DNA of 64,000 nt from positions 1,600-65,599 of the forward strand of contig DF241793.1 of NCBI GenBank assembly GCA_000507305.1, in the 5' to 3' direction. Of the stretch, positions 11,700 through 24,790 are shown piece after piece. The notes under the pieces are model-generated. The model had not been told where the DNA came from, searched no databases, and was given only the letters and a program-made list of their open reading frames with translations. This DNA comes from Breviolum minutum Mf 1.05b.01 (taxonomy: Eukaryota > Sar > Dinophyceae > Suessiales > Symbiodiniaceae). Position numbers and translations under genes: made by a program. How positions within the stretch are numbered: the stretch's first letter is position 1; each line of letters begins with the position of its first letter.

Positions 11700-12985
11700 G
11701 GAATGAAAGACCGGAAACAATTTATGTTGAAATGGCCAAGTAGATTTTCCTGGATGTGGTTGGTTTTAGATACATACTTGTTCTCTTCACACTGTCACAA
11801 CACTTTAAGCCAACCATGTTTTCTGCAAGGACAGCTTTTAGCGCAATTTGGGACATAAAAAAATCATACTGGTGTTTGAAAAACAACCAGCTTTGGTGAC
11901 CCCTAATGCTTTTGAAGTCCGTTTCATTCCCAAATTATTGGAAGGGACATCGAATTTATTGTATACATATCTCCTGTTTTGAACCATATGGGTATCCAAA
12001 AGATGCCCACCTACTGAAAAGAGCCCGTGAATCTATACATCTTTATCAGACCGTTTTGTTTCAAGTCCATGCAAATCTATTTCTATCCCGGTTTTGCATG
12101 GAACCAACCACTGCAAAGTGATCACAAAACTGGCTTCAGTTCCCAAGTTGGGGTAGCGGTTTTTCCCCAAAGAAGTAAGGGAACGCCCAATGAATCAAAT
12201 ACCTTTTAGAAAAAGTCAAGATGGCTCAGTTTGATATATTTACTGTTTTATTCTACACTGGGGACGTATATATAATACAAACCTCTCCAAACAAATATAT
12301 ATATTTATACATATTTACGTTTATAGATATACACACAGAATGAACAGTCTATTGATATTCACTTAAGCATGTACATATAGGTATTTCTTTTTGTTTGCCC
12401 ATCCATCCTCCACGCCCGCCATCCAACACCGCTAAAATAGATACCTTGAAACTTCAAAGCAATGGCTTTTTCGGTGTTGGGATAATAGGTGTGTATAGCC
12501 CGGGGGCCCCTTCTAAGTGGCAAATAGATTGAACCATTGTTATTAGAAGTGATTGGGATTCTGGCTTAAGTAAGATAAGGGGACTAAGTTGCCCAGGTCA
12601 AACGCTACAAGGGGTTGACTGAGCCTTTTGCCTCCAAGTTTTGCAACTAAGCTCTCAATCCAATAAGCTCTCAATCCCATCTAAATGAATGAGAGTTGAC
12701 ACAAAGTTTCTACGATACCGAAACTCGAAGGGATGCTTTGCATCCACCCAAAATCAAAACCTCCAGCATTAGATGCAGAACCTAATGCCCCCAGATTTGA
12801 CCGGCAGCTTGTGGAAACAAGTCAACAACAATGAAACCAATAACTTTAAACCAGGGCATCCAGCAAGAATCTTATGTATTTAAGGTAAATATATATATAT
12901 ATACATAAGTATGAAGAAGACTTTATGAAGACTGTATATGTCGAGGTGTTGCCCATTCTAAATCATATTGCACTCACCACATGCC
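11700..12985. other. No supported gene
   Basis: No reading frame with a recognisable motif. The stretch contains AT-rich tracts (12285-12330, 12885-12905) and is probably intron or intergenic DNA between the two minus-strand gene models. Confidence 0.5.
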
Positions 12986-12989
12986 ACCC

Positions 12990-14682
12990 CTGAAGCTAGA
13001 CCTAAGGGAGAACACCAGCATGTGTGCACGCAGCAATCCATGCACTGTTGGGTCCCCCATGCTTGCTCCATGTAAATTGTTTCTTCTCAGAAGGGCCCCT
13101 CACAAAGTAGGCTTTGTTTCGAAGAAGAATTTCAATTTTGGCCGCCCCCCGAAGAACTGTGTAGCTGTGCATACCTAGATGGGTTTTTTTGGGGTCTGGC
13201 CACGCATTGCGAGGCACCATCGCCAAGTCATAGCCGCAGTACCTGCCATCGACCTGCAGAGGACAACAGGGATGCGATAGCAAAGGGATTTCAGAAAGGC
13301 TGTTGGCAAATGGGCTATTCAGAAGTTCTGTTGGAGAGATGGATGATTTTGGTTGTATTCAACATCACTGGTTGCTACAAGTTAGTAAAACAAACTCTGA
13401 AGATTTTAATCTTTGGAAATTCAAAGCCTCAGAGCGTTGAAGTTCCTCTTGGGGTGGTGATTCATCACGGGCATCCCCATCACCTCCACGAGTATCTTTA
13501 CGAGCACGGCGGGACCCCCGATGAAAAGAAGCAGCCTTAACCTTGGACCCCTTCTTGACCTTCTTTGATTTCTTGTTCTTCTTCTTCTTGGAAACCTTCT
13601 TTGTACCATCAGCGTTTTTCACCTGGGGTTTGGAGGATTAGACGGGAAAAACCATGTTAGTGAACTGGAGGGTTTTAAACGAAAGATCACAAGAACAAGT
13701 ACATACCCGTGTAAAATCCAGATCTAGTGGCTTGTGGACCAACAACAGGGGGCTCAGCACCCAGAAGCGTCATCTCACAATCCCTCATCCATTGTGGCTT
13801 TTGAATGGGTGGGACCTTGAGTGTATCTACTGTTTGATAAGTAGCATGTTTGCCAACCTCCTTCTCTGCAGGGTGCAAGTAGGAATCCAACTCGGGCTTG
13901 ACATCAATTGCCTTAACCTCATTTGGTTTAGAAGTGAAATCATATAAGATTAAAAACATGGTGTGAAGTAATTTCACCTTGAAGTCGGGGGGAACCAAAC
14001 GACATCCCTTAAGATGAGCAACCGCGTTCTTGGTCTTCTCAACGCTCTTAGGCTCCACAAAGTATCGCTTGGGCGTTGGAGGAGGGGTAATCTTGAAAAC
14101 CTTTTGGCAATGCACACATCCTTCACCTTGACAAAAGACTCGACCATCGAAAAAGTCTTCGCAAAGAGCTCTGCAACCTCCACCCGCAGAACCATTGCTG
14201 GACGAAGGTCCATTGCCATTCTTGGGGTTCCTGGCAACCAAAGCCAAGATGCGTCCCTTCTTGTCCTTGTAGCCGGTCTTTTCCCAAGGAGATCGTGATT
14301 CATTGTCGGTGTCGGCCAATGGATCTTGATTGGCCTTCCCACAATCATCATCATCATCGTCACTCGGCTCAGCAGACTCCGACATAGGGCTGAGATCAGG
14401 TACTTCATTGATGGGGTCTGTCTCCACATCAGACATCTTGGCAAGATCATCGCCTCCCAACACCAATGTAGTACCCATGGCCGACGACTTCTCACTATCA
14501 GAGGCATCTGCATCCTCCACTGGATGCTCTGCATCCTCCACTGGATGCTCTGCATCCTTCTCTGGATGCTCTTCCTCCGCATACTCTGGATCCTCCTCTG
14601 GATGCTCTTCCTCCGCTTCCTCTCCATCAGAACTGTCCTCTGCAGCTCCATCATCAGGAGCGATAGCAGCCAAAGCCTGCAC
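12990..14682 (-). CDS. Acidic-repeat protein of a dinoflagellate family, possibly 5' part of the ELFAG gene
   Basis: Three minus-strand coding blocks. Block 13720-14682 begins acidic (EDSSDGEEAEEEHPEEDPEY), carries 7-residue repeats of the type AEHPVED, then a Cys-rich patch (FCQGEGCVHCQKVFKITPPP) and a conserved-looking region to about 13720. Block 13430-13622 is Lys/Arg-rich (KKVSKKKKNKKSKKVKKGSK), a likely nuclear localisation signal. Block 13010-13255 reads VDGRYCGYDLAMVP, KKTHLGMHSYTVLRGAAKIE and SKHGGPNSAW, which resembles a recurring Symbiodinium block whose function is unknown to me. Orientation and distance allow joining to the ELFAG gene at 10-11.7 kb, but no splice evidence proves it. 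Confidence 0.5.
14497..14620 (-). repeat. In-frame 21-bp coding repeat
   Basis: A 21-bp unit encoding AEHPVED is repeated exactly twice and flanked by diverged copies (AEEEHPE, KDAEHPV). The period keeps the frame, so copy number can change without breaking the protein. Confidence 0.75.
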
Positions 14683-15367
14683 AAGAAGTTACAGAAGGGT
14701 TGGGGCGAAATCTCAGAAGTAATTTCCATATATGAATGCCCGAGTAGCAAAGTCAAAAACACATTTGCAGGGCTCTGGAAGTAAAGATCAGAAGCATTTG
14801 CATTGCTTAAGCCTTTGAACCTGTCACATGTTAAAGTAGCACTGGATCTTCTTTACAAAAGTCCACTTACAAAGATTTCAATCATGCTTTGACTTTGAGG
14901 TGTGTGTGTGTGTGTCTGTTGAACTGTTGAAGACGTGATATGGGGACAGGTGGTGAAGGTGGATCACATATCCAATTCGATCAAGCTAGTGAAAACAAGC
15001 TTCATCCACCAGATCACGCCTCTTCCATCTCATCTTCTTCAAGCCTATGCGCTCGTTGGATAGCAGATCTGCGTCGAGCCTGGACGGCGGTCCGCATTCT
15101 ATAGATGTTTACATATTGTTTATGATGACAATCTAAAGGCATATGGGGGCATAAGGTGGAAGCTCATCAAATGATCTAGAGAACAAACTTAAGCCCTCCT
15201 GGGTATGAAGTTTTGGGTTCACACTTCGGCCACCCCTGACAATAACCAAGCAACACGGGATTGTGGAGAAGGCTCCAACATGCTCTTGAGCTCGCTAACT
15301 CGGGGATGATGGCTTGAAACACCTCAGTTGTACCCCCACTGGCAATGGAGGGTCGGGAAACCACAAT

Positions 15368-15658
15368 CTATGTTTCAACAACCGAGGTGAAATTGAAACG
15401 GCTTTTTATGAATACTTCAAGTAGGAAAAATATGAGTAAACCACAAACTAAGAAACTGTTCCTGTAAAGATATCGTAATGCTCCGATGAGACGTTTGCAG
15501 CGGGATGCTTCAACACCAGCTTGCACAAGGGGAGTTGTATCAGGCTTACAAAGGAGTTTGTTAGCCATCAATCCGTTTAAGTAGATCCAGATGTCAGTCA
15601 GCAGCACCCCTCCCGGGACATGATCTGGAAACTTTGCCACCAAAGGCTTTAAAAACAC
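15368..15658 (-). CDS. Unassigned coding-like segment
   Basis: A minus-strand frame contains VQAGVEASRCKRLIGALRYL, reminiscent of a helical block seen in multi-domain Symbiodinium proteins. The remaining sequence is hydrophobic and may be intron. It could be an upstream exon of the 12.99-14.68 kb gene. No start or splice sites assigned. Confidence 0.3.
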   Translation of the reverse strand: MFLKPLVAKFPDHVPGGVLLTDIWIYLNGLMANKLLCKPDTTPLVQAGVEASRCKRLIGALRYLYRNSFLVCGLLIFFLLEVFIKSRFNFTSVVET

Positions 15659-15790
15659 GTAGTTTGCCGCAATCTCCTATGTTGGTTTGATGTTGTGATT
15701 GGATGTCATGCAGTTGTATTTCAATGCCACTTAAAAATATTCGTCATTGAAGGCATTTTTTTGGTCTATTTCTCTTAAAAAAAACCTGAT

Positions 15791-15841
15791 GTAAACTGAA
15801 TAATAAGGAAACTAGNGTAAACTGAATAATAAGGAAACTAG
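15791..15841. other. Scaffold join with unmerged 25-bp overlap
   Basis: A 25-bp sequence (15791-15815) is repeated exactly at 15817-15841 with a single N between. This is the expected trace of two contigs that overlap at their ends but were joined with an N rather than merged. Other single Ns are at 40381 and 47713, without an obvious duplicate. Confidence 0.8.
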
Positions 15842-16499
15842 TCTTTGTTTATGGAAATTCAAACGGCTGAACTTGATGCATGCTTTCTGGGCACCCCGTA
15901 TGAATTTGGGGGTGTGTAGACCGAGGAATTTCTTCCAAACAAGTTTCAGGATTTCCATCTCCCAACCAATCCCCCAAGCCAATATGAAATAAACTCCTAT
16001 ACAGTAAGTAAGGTGGATTGGCAATGGATTCGTGAAACATGTATATAGTTGCTATGCTTTGAGTTACTCGAATTGAACTTTCATTGGGTCCTTGAAGCTA
16101 GGTCTGTGAAGATCACTGTTGACCTGAACCAAGTCTGCCCCTCCAAAGTCACCAGCCAAAATGATCTGCTTTGCTCTCGGAGGAATCGCGCGCAACATTG
16201 CCCTCGCTACATCAGCCTGAGATGTGATGCGACTGGTTCCCAAGATGGCCGCAGTTGGGGAAAGATCTTACAGGTTCTCACATAAAAAGGCTTTAATCAT
16301 TAGCAATCCAACCCAGGACAGTAGTTGAAGTTCCAACAAAAAACACTTGTAGTCTAATAGATGCTTCACCTTTGCAGCCTAGGGGCCACAAATACTTCAT
16401 CCCATGGCACTTTCCCAGGACCTTGGAAGGCAAAGTACCATAGAAGTTACAATTAAATAAAAGATATGCTTCTTCGACGTGGATGCTCATTTCTTCCAA

Positions 16500-19142
16500 A
16501 TGTATTGTGCAGCGAGCACTTGTCAGCTTAAATTGTTAAAATCTTGGATGATGGGGCAGTTGAGAGGGTATATCTAAAACAAAATGCCTGATACCTTGAA
16601 AACCTCGATCCATGGCTACTACTGAAGGCCAACCCTCTAAGAAGAATGTAAGGGGTTTGAAGTCAAGTGACGGACAGACTTCCAAGTACTGTCTTGGATG
16701 CCCATCTCTACCATGAGCTGGTGGTTACCAGCGCCACCAGCCACCAAAGCCATCTCAGGCTCCGCCATTGCCAAAACAGTTGCTCACAGTGGCAGGTGGG
16801 AACTCAGAACCAAATGTCTTTGGGGGAAGTTCAAAACCAATTGCACTGAGCATCCTATTTCCAATTGCAAATCGGAAGATGGGAAGATGGGTTTATATTC
16901 TGTAGGTGGCATATGGCTGAATATCTGATGTATATACTTTAAGATTTGGATCCACCTATAGCTGGAAGATGCATGTAATCTTCAAATTATATTTTTCTAA
17001 CCATCACTTTCTTCACAAATATTTGGGGCTGCGAAAAGGGAATGATCTGCAAAGTTGCAACTTACCCAGTTTCAGACTTTTGTTTCAAAGGTCTGTCAGT
17101 TTCGGAAGACCCCTTACCCAGCAAGTGCCTTGCCAGGTCAAGCTGAGATGATGGATGCCCACTCGGCCTGGGCAGAGGTTGAAACGGATCTGACATCAAA
17201 CTGTCACACATCATCTAATTTTAAGAAATTGGGTATCACTTGGCAAAAACCATTTGCTAGAAATATGATGTGTTGCAAAAAAGTTTGCAAATAAAGATGT
17301 GAATACTTGAATTGCCTTGTCAAAGTTTCCTTGTTTTTTTGGTTTGCAGCCATGGTCAATGATTGAAACGTCTTCAAAAAATATTGCAATGATTCTTGCG
17401 ATGATGGTTTCAAAGTGAGGCAAAGTCTTTTCATGTTCAAAGAAAACTCCATAACCGACCCAGCCTCTCCAGGTATAGCAGCGGTGATTGAAGACGGTTC
17501 GGCCTGGTTGTTCGAAATGAATCCCAGACTCAAACATCATGAATCAACATTAGAAAAACAAATCATAGAACTTGACCAACTCCCTTTGCAAGATTTTTCG
17601 ACATTCCAAGCTAATCTATATATATATATGCAACAATGCGTTCTCATGTGAGGAACGCCTTAAGTGACTGAGTCCCACTATGCGTTCTGGTTTCACCAGC
17701 AGTCCATCTGAGGAATGCGCTCAAAAAGAATTGCAGCCAGGTAGTAGACGAAACGCAGCCACCACATCAATCACAGTCGAGGGCACATGGCATGGCGAAG
17801 CAAGTTCCCCAGGGTCAGTGAAAACACGGTTTCAAAGTATCCTGTACCAATCCATTCATCTAGCCACTTAGGAAAACCTGTTTCAGTTGTTTTTCCCTTT
17901 TAAAATGAAGGCTCTCTACATACCATAGCTGTAGGTGTTTTCATGGAGAAGGTTGAAAATCTATCATTCAAATATGATTACTATGGATCTTTGGGTTGCA
18001 AAATATCAAGTTGTACGTTGAGTCCAACCTCTGTTTTTCAACTTGACCTGAACACACAAGCCAAGTCATCATGAATTGGCAAAATCATTTACAAAAATGA
18101 ACACCTGAATTCCCTGGTGCATTCGGATCAGAAGTTGGGTTTGTATTTGGCCCTCAGCCGCCCAAAAACCCTTCAAAAATTGGGGCCCTGCATGCGAGTA
18201 GATAGTAATATCAACCTTTGTTGCCAAAGGTGAAAAAACTGTTTGTAAATGTCTTCACTTTACCTGCCAATCTTCAAAACTGATGGCAAAATCACCATCT
18301 TGATCTTTCAAAATACCAAAGCTTTAGACTACCCCTTGTCAAAATTCCAGAGTGTCTTTGGGTTCGTTTGTTGCATGTTTCATGCATTAACCCTCCATCA
18401 AAAACGCCCTTTAGACGGTCAGAACATATTCAAAACATATGAAATCCCCAACTCAAAGGCTATAGCAGTAGACACTTATAAGTCTCACCTTCTTCCCCCA
18501 CGTTTAAATGTTTTTACGTTTGTGTGCATGTACGCATGGTTTGTAAGGTTTTAAGTGAAACATGCGAAACATATGTTTTGCAATTTTAAGAATCCTTACA
18601 GCTTTGTAACCATGCAAAGGCTCGTTGAAAAACAGTGCGCTCTGCTAAAGTTGGCACGTTTGCATACGTTTGCTGCGTCAAAACTTTGCAAAAGTCGACA
18701 ACTAGACTGCCACGTTGTGCAATTGACATGGCAACATGGACTTGTTGAACAGAAACAGTGCACACGCATGCACATGCTACAGAGTGGGGGGGCTCCCTGC
18801 TGTAAAGCGTTGACAACTAGAATGCAACGTGGACGCACGTTCCATGAAGCAGTAATCTTGCGTGATCTCTTGATCATCCAATCATGACATGTTTGTTGCA
18901 ACATGCACATGATGGAAACAATTGCAAACAGGTGCAAACACATACGGAAGCTGATCACACCATATGACATCATGACGATGTACGGCTGCAAAACGCTGCG
19001 CAAAGGACAGCATTAGACCCTTACGGTGGGTGTTGTGGAGCCGGACCAATTGCATTGTTTTTTATGGGTTCCAAAAGTCACGTGAGGCATTCTTTCGGCG
19101 TGTTTTTTGCTTGGCATGGGCTCGACTCATGCTGGCGTTCGG
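16500..19142. other. No supported gene
   Basis: Competing short frames occur on both strands (for example minus 17204-17540 and plus/minus 18555-19003) but none shows a domain, a clear exon boundary or consistent codon character. The 18.5-19.0 kb part is rich in TGCAA, ACGT and CATG words and open on both strands. Confidence 0.5.
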
Positions 19143-19807
19143 NNNNNNNNNNNNNNNNNNNNNNNNNNNNNNNNNNNNNNNNNNNNNNNNNNNNNNNNNN
19201 NNNNNNNNNNNNNNNNNNNNNNNNNNNNNNNNNNNNNNNNNNNNNNNNNNNNNNNNNNNNNNNNNNNNNNNNNNNNNNNNNNNNNNNNNNNNNNNNNNNN
19301 NNNNNNNNNNNNNNNNNNNNNNNNNNNNNNNNNNNNNNNNNNNNNNNNNNNNNNNNNNNNNNNNNNNNNNNNNNNNNNNNNNNNNNNNNNNNNNNNNNNN
19401 NNNNNNNNNNNNNNNNNNNNNNNNNNNNNNNNNNNNNNNNNNNNNNNNNNNNNNNNNNNNNNNNNNNNNNNNNNNNNNNNNNNNNNNNNNNNNNNNNNNN
19501 NNNNNNNNNNNNNNNNNNNNNNNNNNNNNNNNNNNNNNNNNNNNNNNNNNNNNNNNNNNNNNNNNNNNNNNNNNNNNNNNNNNNNNNNNNNNNNNNNNNN
19601 NNNNNNNNNNNNNNNNNNNNNNNNNNNNNNNNNNNNNNNNNNNNNNNNNNNNNNNNNNNNNNNNNNNNNNNNNNNNNNNNNNNNNNNNNNNNNNNNNNNN
19701 NNNNNNNNNNNNNNNNNNNNNNNNNNNNNNNNNNNNNNNNNNNNNNNNNNNNNNNNNNNNNNNNNNNNNNNNNNNNNNNNNNNNNNNNNNNNNNNNNNNN
19801 NNNNNNN
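19143..19807. other. Assembly gap (665 Ns)
   Basis: A run of Ns that ends directly in a (CAA)n microsatellite, suggesting that the repeat blocked assembly. Confidence 0.98.
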
Positions 19808-19808
19808 C

Positions 19809-19882
<74 letters not shown>

Positions 19883-19883
19883 C
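19808..19883. repeat. (CAA)n microsatellite at gap edge
   Basis: At least 25 CAA units immediately follow the gap. The true length is unknown because its left side is missing. Confidence 0.95.
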
Positions 19884-20278
19884 CAAAACCCACCAAAAAC
19901 CAGCTACTGCCACCCAACACGAACTCACACTCTCTTCCCCGGCACTGCCGGTGGGTGCGTTAGCTCTTGAATATTCTTCCACTTTAGTTGGAGGCCCAAA
20001 TTCATGACACAAATTGGCTGTTTGCTGGTTATTGTATGTTGTGGGAAGGTCTGGATGCAGGGGGTCTCGACTTCGTCTTCACCAATCTCAATGATGCTTG
20101 CAACGAATCCGGCGAATCCCCAGCGCCATAAAACCAGGAAATTGACCCTTCACTCTCTATAGCCAGTTTTCAATTCCACCGTTCCTGAAGCTACTTACTA
20201 TAGTCCTTTCATGTCCTTTCACTTTGTTCAAGTGTTGTGTCCTCAAATAACCCTCACCAGTGTTCTCTACATGATTTA

Positions 20279-20852
20279 CTATTCACTATTCCATCTAAAT
20301 GCACTTGATGGGAACCCTTGAAGCAGTTCAGCCTCAGACCGGACCTGCCTGGCCATGGCGTGATCATTGAGGAGCTGTAAGACTGCTTCATGTGAGCCGT
20401 TGATGTTCCGCTTGCGAGCGAGTTGACGTGCTGACCATCCGGAGGCATCCTACTTGACTCAGAAAACACGCACAAAAAAAACTGTAGAGGACTTGTGTTT
20501 GAATTGGGATTTTGAGGACTCTATATCACTTGCGTTTTCATCTGAAAATACCTCCCTCCATCCCCACTTGAGCGAATCTTCCTCTCCCAAGCCCAAACGT
20601 AGAAATATATAATATGCTTGAATGTTTGAACCTGTCAAAATGGTTGCAAAATCCCATTGCATCTCCTTCATCTTGGTCTTGGCTTTGAAGTGGAGCAGGA
20701 TGCGGATCATTTCAGCCTTACCAGGGGAAACATTACCCAAATCATCTCCCAATAAATCACTTGTTCATTGGCACAAAGTGACAACTGAGAGGAGAAGCAT
20801 CGTTGTCTTCCACTGCAGCATGGAGTGGGAAACGAAAATTGAAGAACCTCAG
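20279..20852 (-). CDS. Ankyrin-repeat protein, 3' exons
   Basis: Three exons, all in phase 0, can be joined: 20799-20852 (FPLHAAVEDND), 20648-20716 (AEMIRILLHFKAKTK) and 20279-20449 (DASGWSARQLARK, then SHEAVLQLLNDHAMARQVRS) ending in TAG. Joining them gives a textbook ankyrin unit: PLHAAVE, helix, AEMIRILLHF, loop, DASGWSARQLA, then a partial further unit. Both introns start with GC (GAT|GCTTCT and TTT|GCAACC) and end in AG, a dinoflagellate-type non-canonical donor. Upstream exons probably exist (near 21.0-21.4 kb) but were not resolved. Ankyrin repeats bind protein partners; the partner is unknown. Confidence 0.65.
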
Positions 20853-21144
20853 CTAAAGAAAAATCAAAGTTTACCTATCTTTGAAGTTGCACTGCAAAGA
20901 AACAACATTCTGTCCTTTTCAATGGAAGGATTTTGGCCATTAGCAACTGTACCAACTGACAAGACTCGGCTGCGCACCAACCACTGCTGCTGTTGACATC
21001 CTTGAAGCGGTGTCTCCTAGGTGATGCGACTGTAACAAGGACTGTAGATGCCTCCCGATGAGTGATCTCGACAAACCAAAAAAAATGTCCCCGTTGTAAT
21101 AACCAAAAGTCAGATCAAAGTAGAGAGTGACATGACTGGCAACT

Positions 21145-21741
21145 TTAAGATCCTTTTGCCTCAGATGGTGTTGACTCCAACAAGAAGTTCAAAATAGAAC
21201 TGCTCAATTGACATACTCGAACAAAAAGGGTCAGCTCCGCACGATGTCTGAAGTTGCCCAAAAGATGCTTTGCCCCTGAGGCATCCCACTTCATAAACTT
21301 CAACAATCGCTCTCGGCGGCTTCGGTCTTCCAATGCCTGGTGTGTTGCATATTATTTCAGCCGGTATGCGAAACATAGATACACATACAGTATACTCAGT
21401 ATACAATTCTATTCACATGTACTACCCCTATGCCTGCTTCTCTGCCATCAAAAGTGTACAAAGCACAACTCTGCGCGTGATGTAGCAAATCTAAAAGCAA
21501 AATCTATAGTCGCCCGTTAAAAACAATTTCAAAAAGAAGAATAAGCATAATGCAGCTACATAAGGCTGAATACATTGTCAGTCCACACTATTCTGGCAAT
21601 AAACCTACCCAATCTGTCCGACAAACATCGCCTCTTGAGCTTTGGTCCAAAACTCCTCGTCCTCTTGGATCTCTTCTGCTGCTTTCCTGAAGAACTGTTA
21701 GAATTCAGAGTGTTTGTTGGTTCTTTCCACTTATAATGCAT
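21145..21741 (-). CDS. Unassigned coding-like segments
   Basis: Two minus-strand frames look partly coding: 21240-21333 (RRERLLKFMKWDASGAKHLL) and 21625-21700 (Lys/Arg-rich, GKQQKRSKRTR), the second followed by a possible GTAGGT donor. They could be upstream exons of the ankyrin gene. No domain recognised. Confidence 0.25.
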
Positions 21742-21749
21742 GCTAAGCT

Positions 21750-24680
21750 GCTACCGGTTTACAGTCATTCAAATTTAATCAAATCTATGAGGTTGTAACG
21801 GTTCTAGGTGCATGTCTATTTGCTTTGTTTTCTGTTCTAAAGCCGTGCAGAGTGATTGTGCAACGTGATGCCCTTCGTCTGCTGCTGCAAATCGAGTACC
21901 ACTTGGACCAAGACTTTAAGTTTTGTACCGTTGACACACTATGTTTAGGGGCTATCCCCAAACCCCAAAACAGACAACCTTCTCTTTGTTTGGCCTTTTG
22001 GTAGGCAATTCTTGACTTTGAGAGATGATCTGATATCTGGATTCATCCTGATATTTGCCCTTCAAATTTCTAGGGACCAGGGAGGTTTGAGCTGGTTGTT
22101 TTTTCAATCAATGAATTGTTTGTATTCATATATTTATATATAGTAGAAAGTTGGGTACCAAACCACTGACTATTGACTATTGTTTGCTTTTTAAATGAAT
22201 TGAATTAGATCAATATGAATATGTGACTTCCTTTATTCCTTCGCAAAAAACACAATGATCCCAGTCCTGTTTCGTGGAATCGGGTCCCCATCTGTATCCC
22301 CAGCATCTGCAGCATCATCACATTCTGCGTCTCCGTCCTGCGCATCTGAACACGAAGCTGGGTCTGTTGGCCAATTTCAGTACTGATTCCAGATTTCTTG
22401 GATGCCAGTTTTTGTCATGCCACGTTGTTGCCAATAAACCATCTTCATGCCTGTCAGCACTCAAATACAAGTTGCAATAGTAGTCAAAAGTCTGAGCTAC
22501 CCAGCTGCGTTCTCCGAAAAGTGTATCCAAAAGAGGGAAGTCCGGAACCGTCCGGAGTCCATTCCACTGCCAATGTGGAAACGTGGTAGATTTAACCCAT
22601 CATTGGGGTTGTCACAACCCGACTCACAAGTTGCTAACTTCCCCCATGACTCCATGACGACCCCATCCATACCTCATCATCCGAGAAAGATGTGGCACCA
22701 AACACCTGCAAAGTCTGCGTCGCAGTGAAGATCCCACGGTTCAAAGGCAAAAATACATAACCTTTTACCAAGCAATTCCTTTGCAAGTAATTTGTGGTTC
22801 AGCGATTCTTTCCATTCAACATGCATATTGTATTCAAATATCGTTTCATTTTTTCAAGGTCAAACACCAACAATTCCAGCTACGCCTGCGGCACGGGTAT
22901 TGCCTGACGCCCAGCCATGTTTCGGAAGCAGAAAACAAATTGTTGTCCCAAGAACGAAATGATTTTTTCATGCCTTCCGAAGACGCGGTTCGATCGAATC
23001 GGCGATCAATTCACAATTTTTTTTGCTTGGAGACAGCCCCCAGCTGAAGAAAGAACAATAGAACAGAAAGTAGTGATGGTACAAGTGGTAGGAATTCTAT
23101 GGTTATACGATACTGGCACTAGAAGTAGCACTAAAGACATTATTAACACTAGTAGGGTAGTGTCGTGGTAACAGGTGTAGCAGCACAGAGGAAAAGGTGG
23201 AGGAGGAGGGAAGAAGGAAAAGGATAGGAGTAGTCATTTCTAAAAAGAGTATGCCTTTCTAAAATCTCGTAAGCAAACAAAATAGAAAAAACGTGTCTAA
23301 ACCACAACCCTGTGTCATCAGTCCGTTGGGTGGTTTGGGGTCCCCACTGTGGACTCTCTGGATGGCTCATTGGCACCACGTTTCTCCTCTCGAAGGAGAG
23401 AATCCGTCCATGTAGGCAGGTCAATCCAACTGATAAGGTGGAAACCCGGAATGAAAGTCAAACACAAGGACGGAACACATCCTTCCATCCTTCCCAAAAG
23501 GATCTGAAAGAATTGAAATCACTTATATAAGTTGAAACCAATCCAAAAATCTCATGTCTGACATGTCTAACCGTGTGTAACCACAATAATTATACAGTAG
23601 CAGGTAATGTAAAATGATCCAGTATTTTCCCCAACTGCTCGGGGCCTTCACATCCTCTGTCGAGCCCCTTGACTCCAACAGGGTGGGCCTAGTGGCTGGT
23701 TTCAGCTAGTGGTTTTCTTCATCAAAATCCCAAGAAATTGAGCCATCTTTGATATAACTTTTGTAACTATCCAGTGATCCTGGAATATATTCTGAATATC
23801 ACCGAATTGCAAGTTTTAGATGATTTTCCTGTTGAGGATGATAACTGATCCAATTCCATAGTCTTAGCATTCCAGAATGGTTGTATTTTGATTCTCAAAG
23901 TTCCGTTGGCAGTTACAAGGCCAAACTCTACATTTTGCCAACAGCACAAACTGTTCGAGGAGCATCAAATTCTAAGACTCTGACAATTTGGGGCCATCTT
24001 CACCTGCATCGGCACTGTCCGGTCGCATTTTGAGACATGCATTGAATATGCAGACACGGTCCGGATCTCATTAAAAGCTCTTCCGCGCCTGTAACTTTGT
24101 CAGAGACGCACGAATGAGTCATGGCCAGACGGGGTCCGAGCAATCAGATTGCTCTCTCAAAGAGCAGTCTATACAACCCGCAACGGGCACAAAAGAGCTC
24201 CAGCGCTACCGTTCCGCGAAGACGAGCCTTCGCAAGTTAAGAAAAAAAAGTAGGAAAAATGCATTACGCTGGGCCTTTTTTTAGTTCTCCCTGCATTCGT
24301 TTCTCTTATTAGTAGCAGTACTTGTGGAATCACTTGGAACAAGGAGCTGGCTGCACTGCACAGAAACAAACTTGGCCAACGATTCCGAAAGTGAAAATAG
24401 TACAACCTCCAACATGGGCTGCAAGCAACTTCTCCCCGCACCATGTTGAGATTCAACCGTTCACAGAAGGATTGAAGAGCATCGGTTAAAATGTGGTGGG
24501 TGAAGTTGTAGGGCACTTCGTTTATACTGAGTTTGAAATAGTCTAGCAAATGTACATAATTCTAGTAGCCATGGTACCCCACAGATCCCCACTGATGATG
24601 CCATTTTGGACCCAGTCATTCTGTGGATTAGGGGGTCACGCATCCAAAGTCCTGTCCATCCCTCTTTGTTCCTTCTTTTG
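21750..24680. other. No supported gene
   Basis: Short open frames occur on both strands (for example minus 22318-22530) without motifs or convincing exon ends. Probably introns and intergenic DNA. Confidence 0.4.
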
Positions 24681-24689
24681 CACACAAAC

Positions 24690-24790
24690 CGCGGTAATTT
24701 TGGGATGAGGCTTCGGCTCATCAGCCGACAAACCACTCTGTGGTGCAAGATCTTTGAGGCAGCTGGTTGGCCCAACTCCGTTGAATCGGA
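24690..24790 (-). CDS. Unassigned exon
   Basis: A 101-nt minus-strand block bounded by AG (acceptor at 24792-24791) and a GT donor (24689-24688) encodes 33 codons including FNGVGPTSCLKDLA and LSADEPKPHPK. The phase is 1 at the start and 0 at the end. No family recognised. Confidence 0.35.

Noticed and set aside
14326..14784. Plus-strand Ser- or Leu-rich proteins
   Set aside because: Antisense shadows of the acidic, repeat-bearing minus-strand exon.
18555..19003. Overlapping plus and minus frames of 110-135 codons
   Set aside because: Neither shows a domain or exon boundary; openness on both strands fits composition bias (few TA dinucleotides) better than genes.
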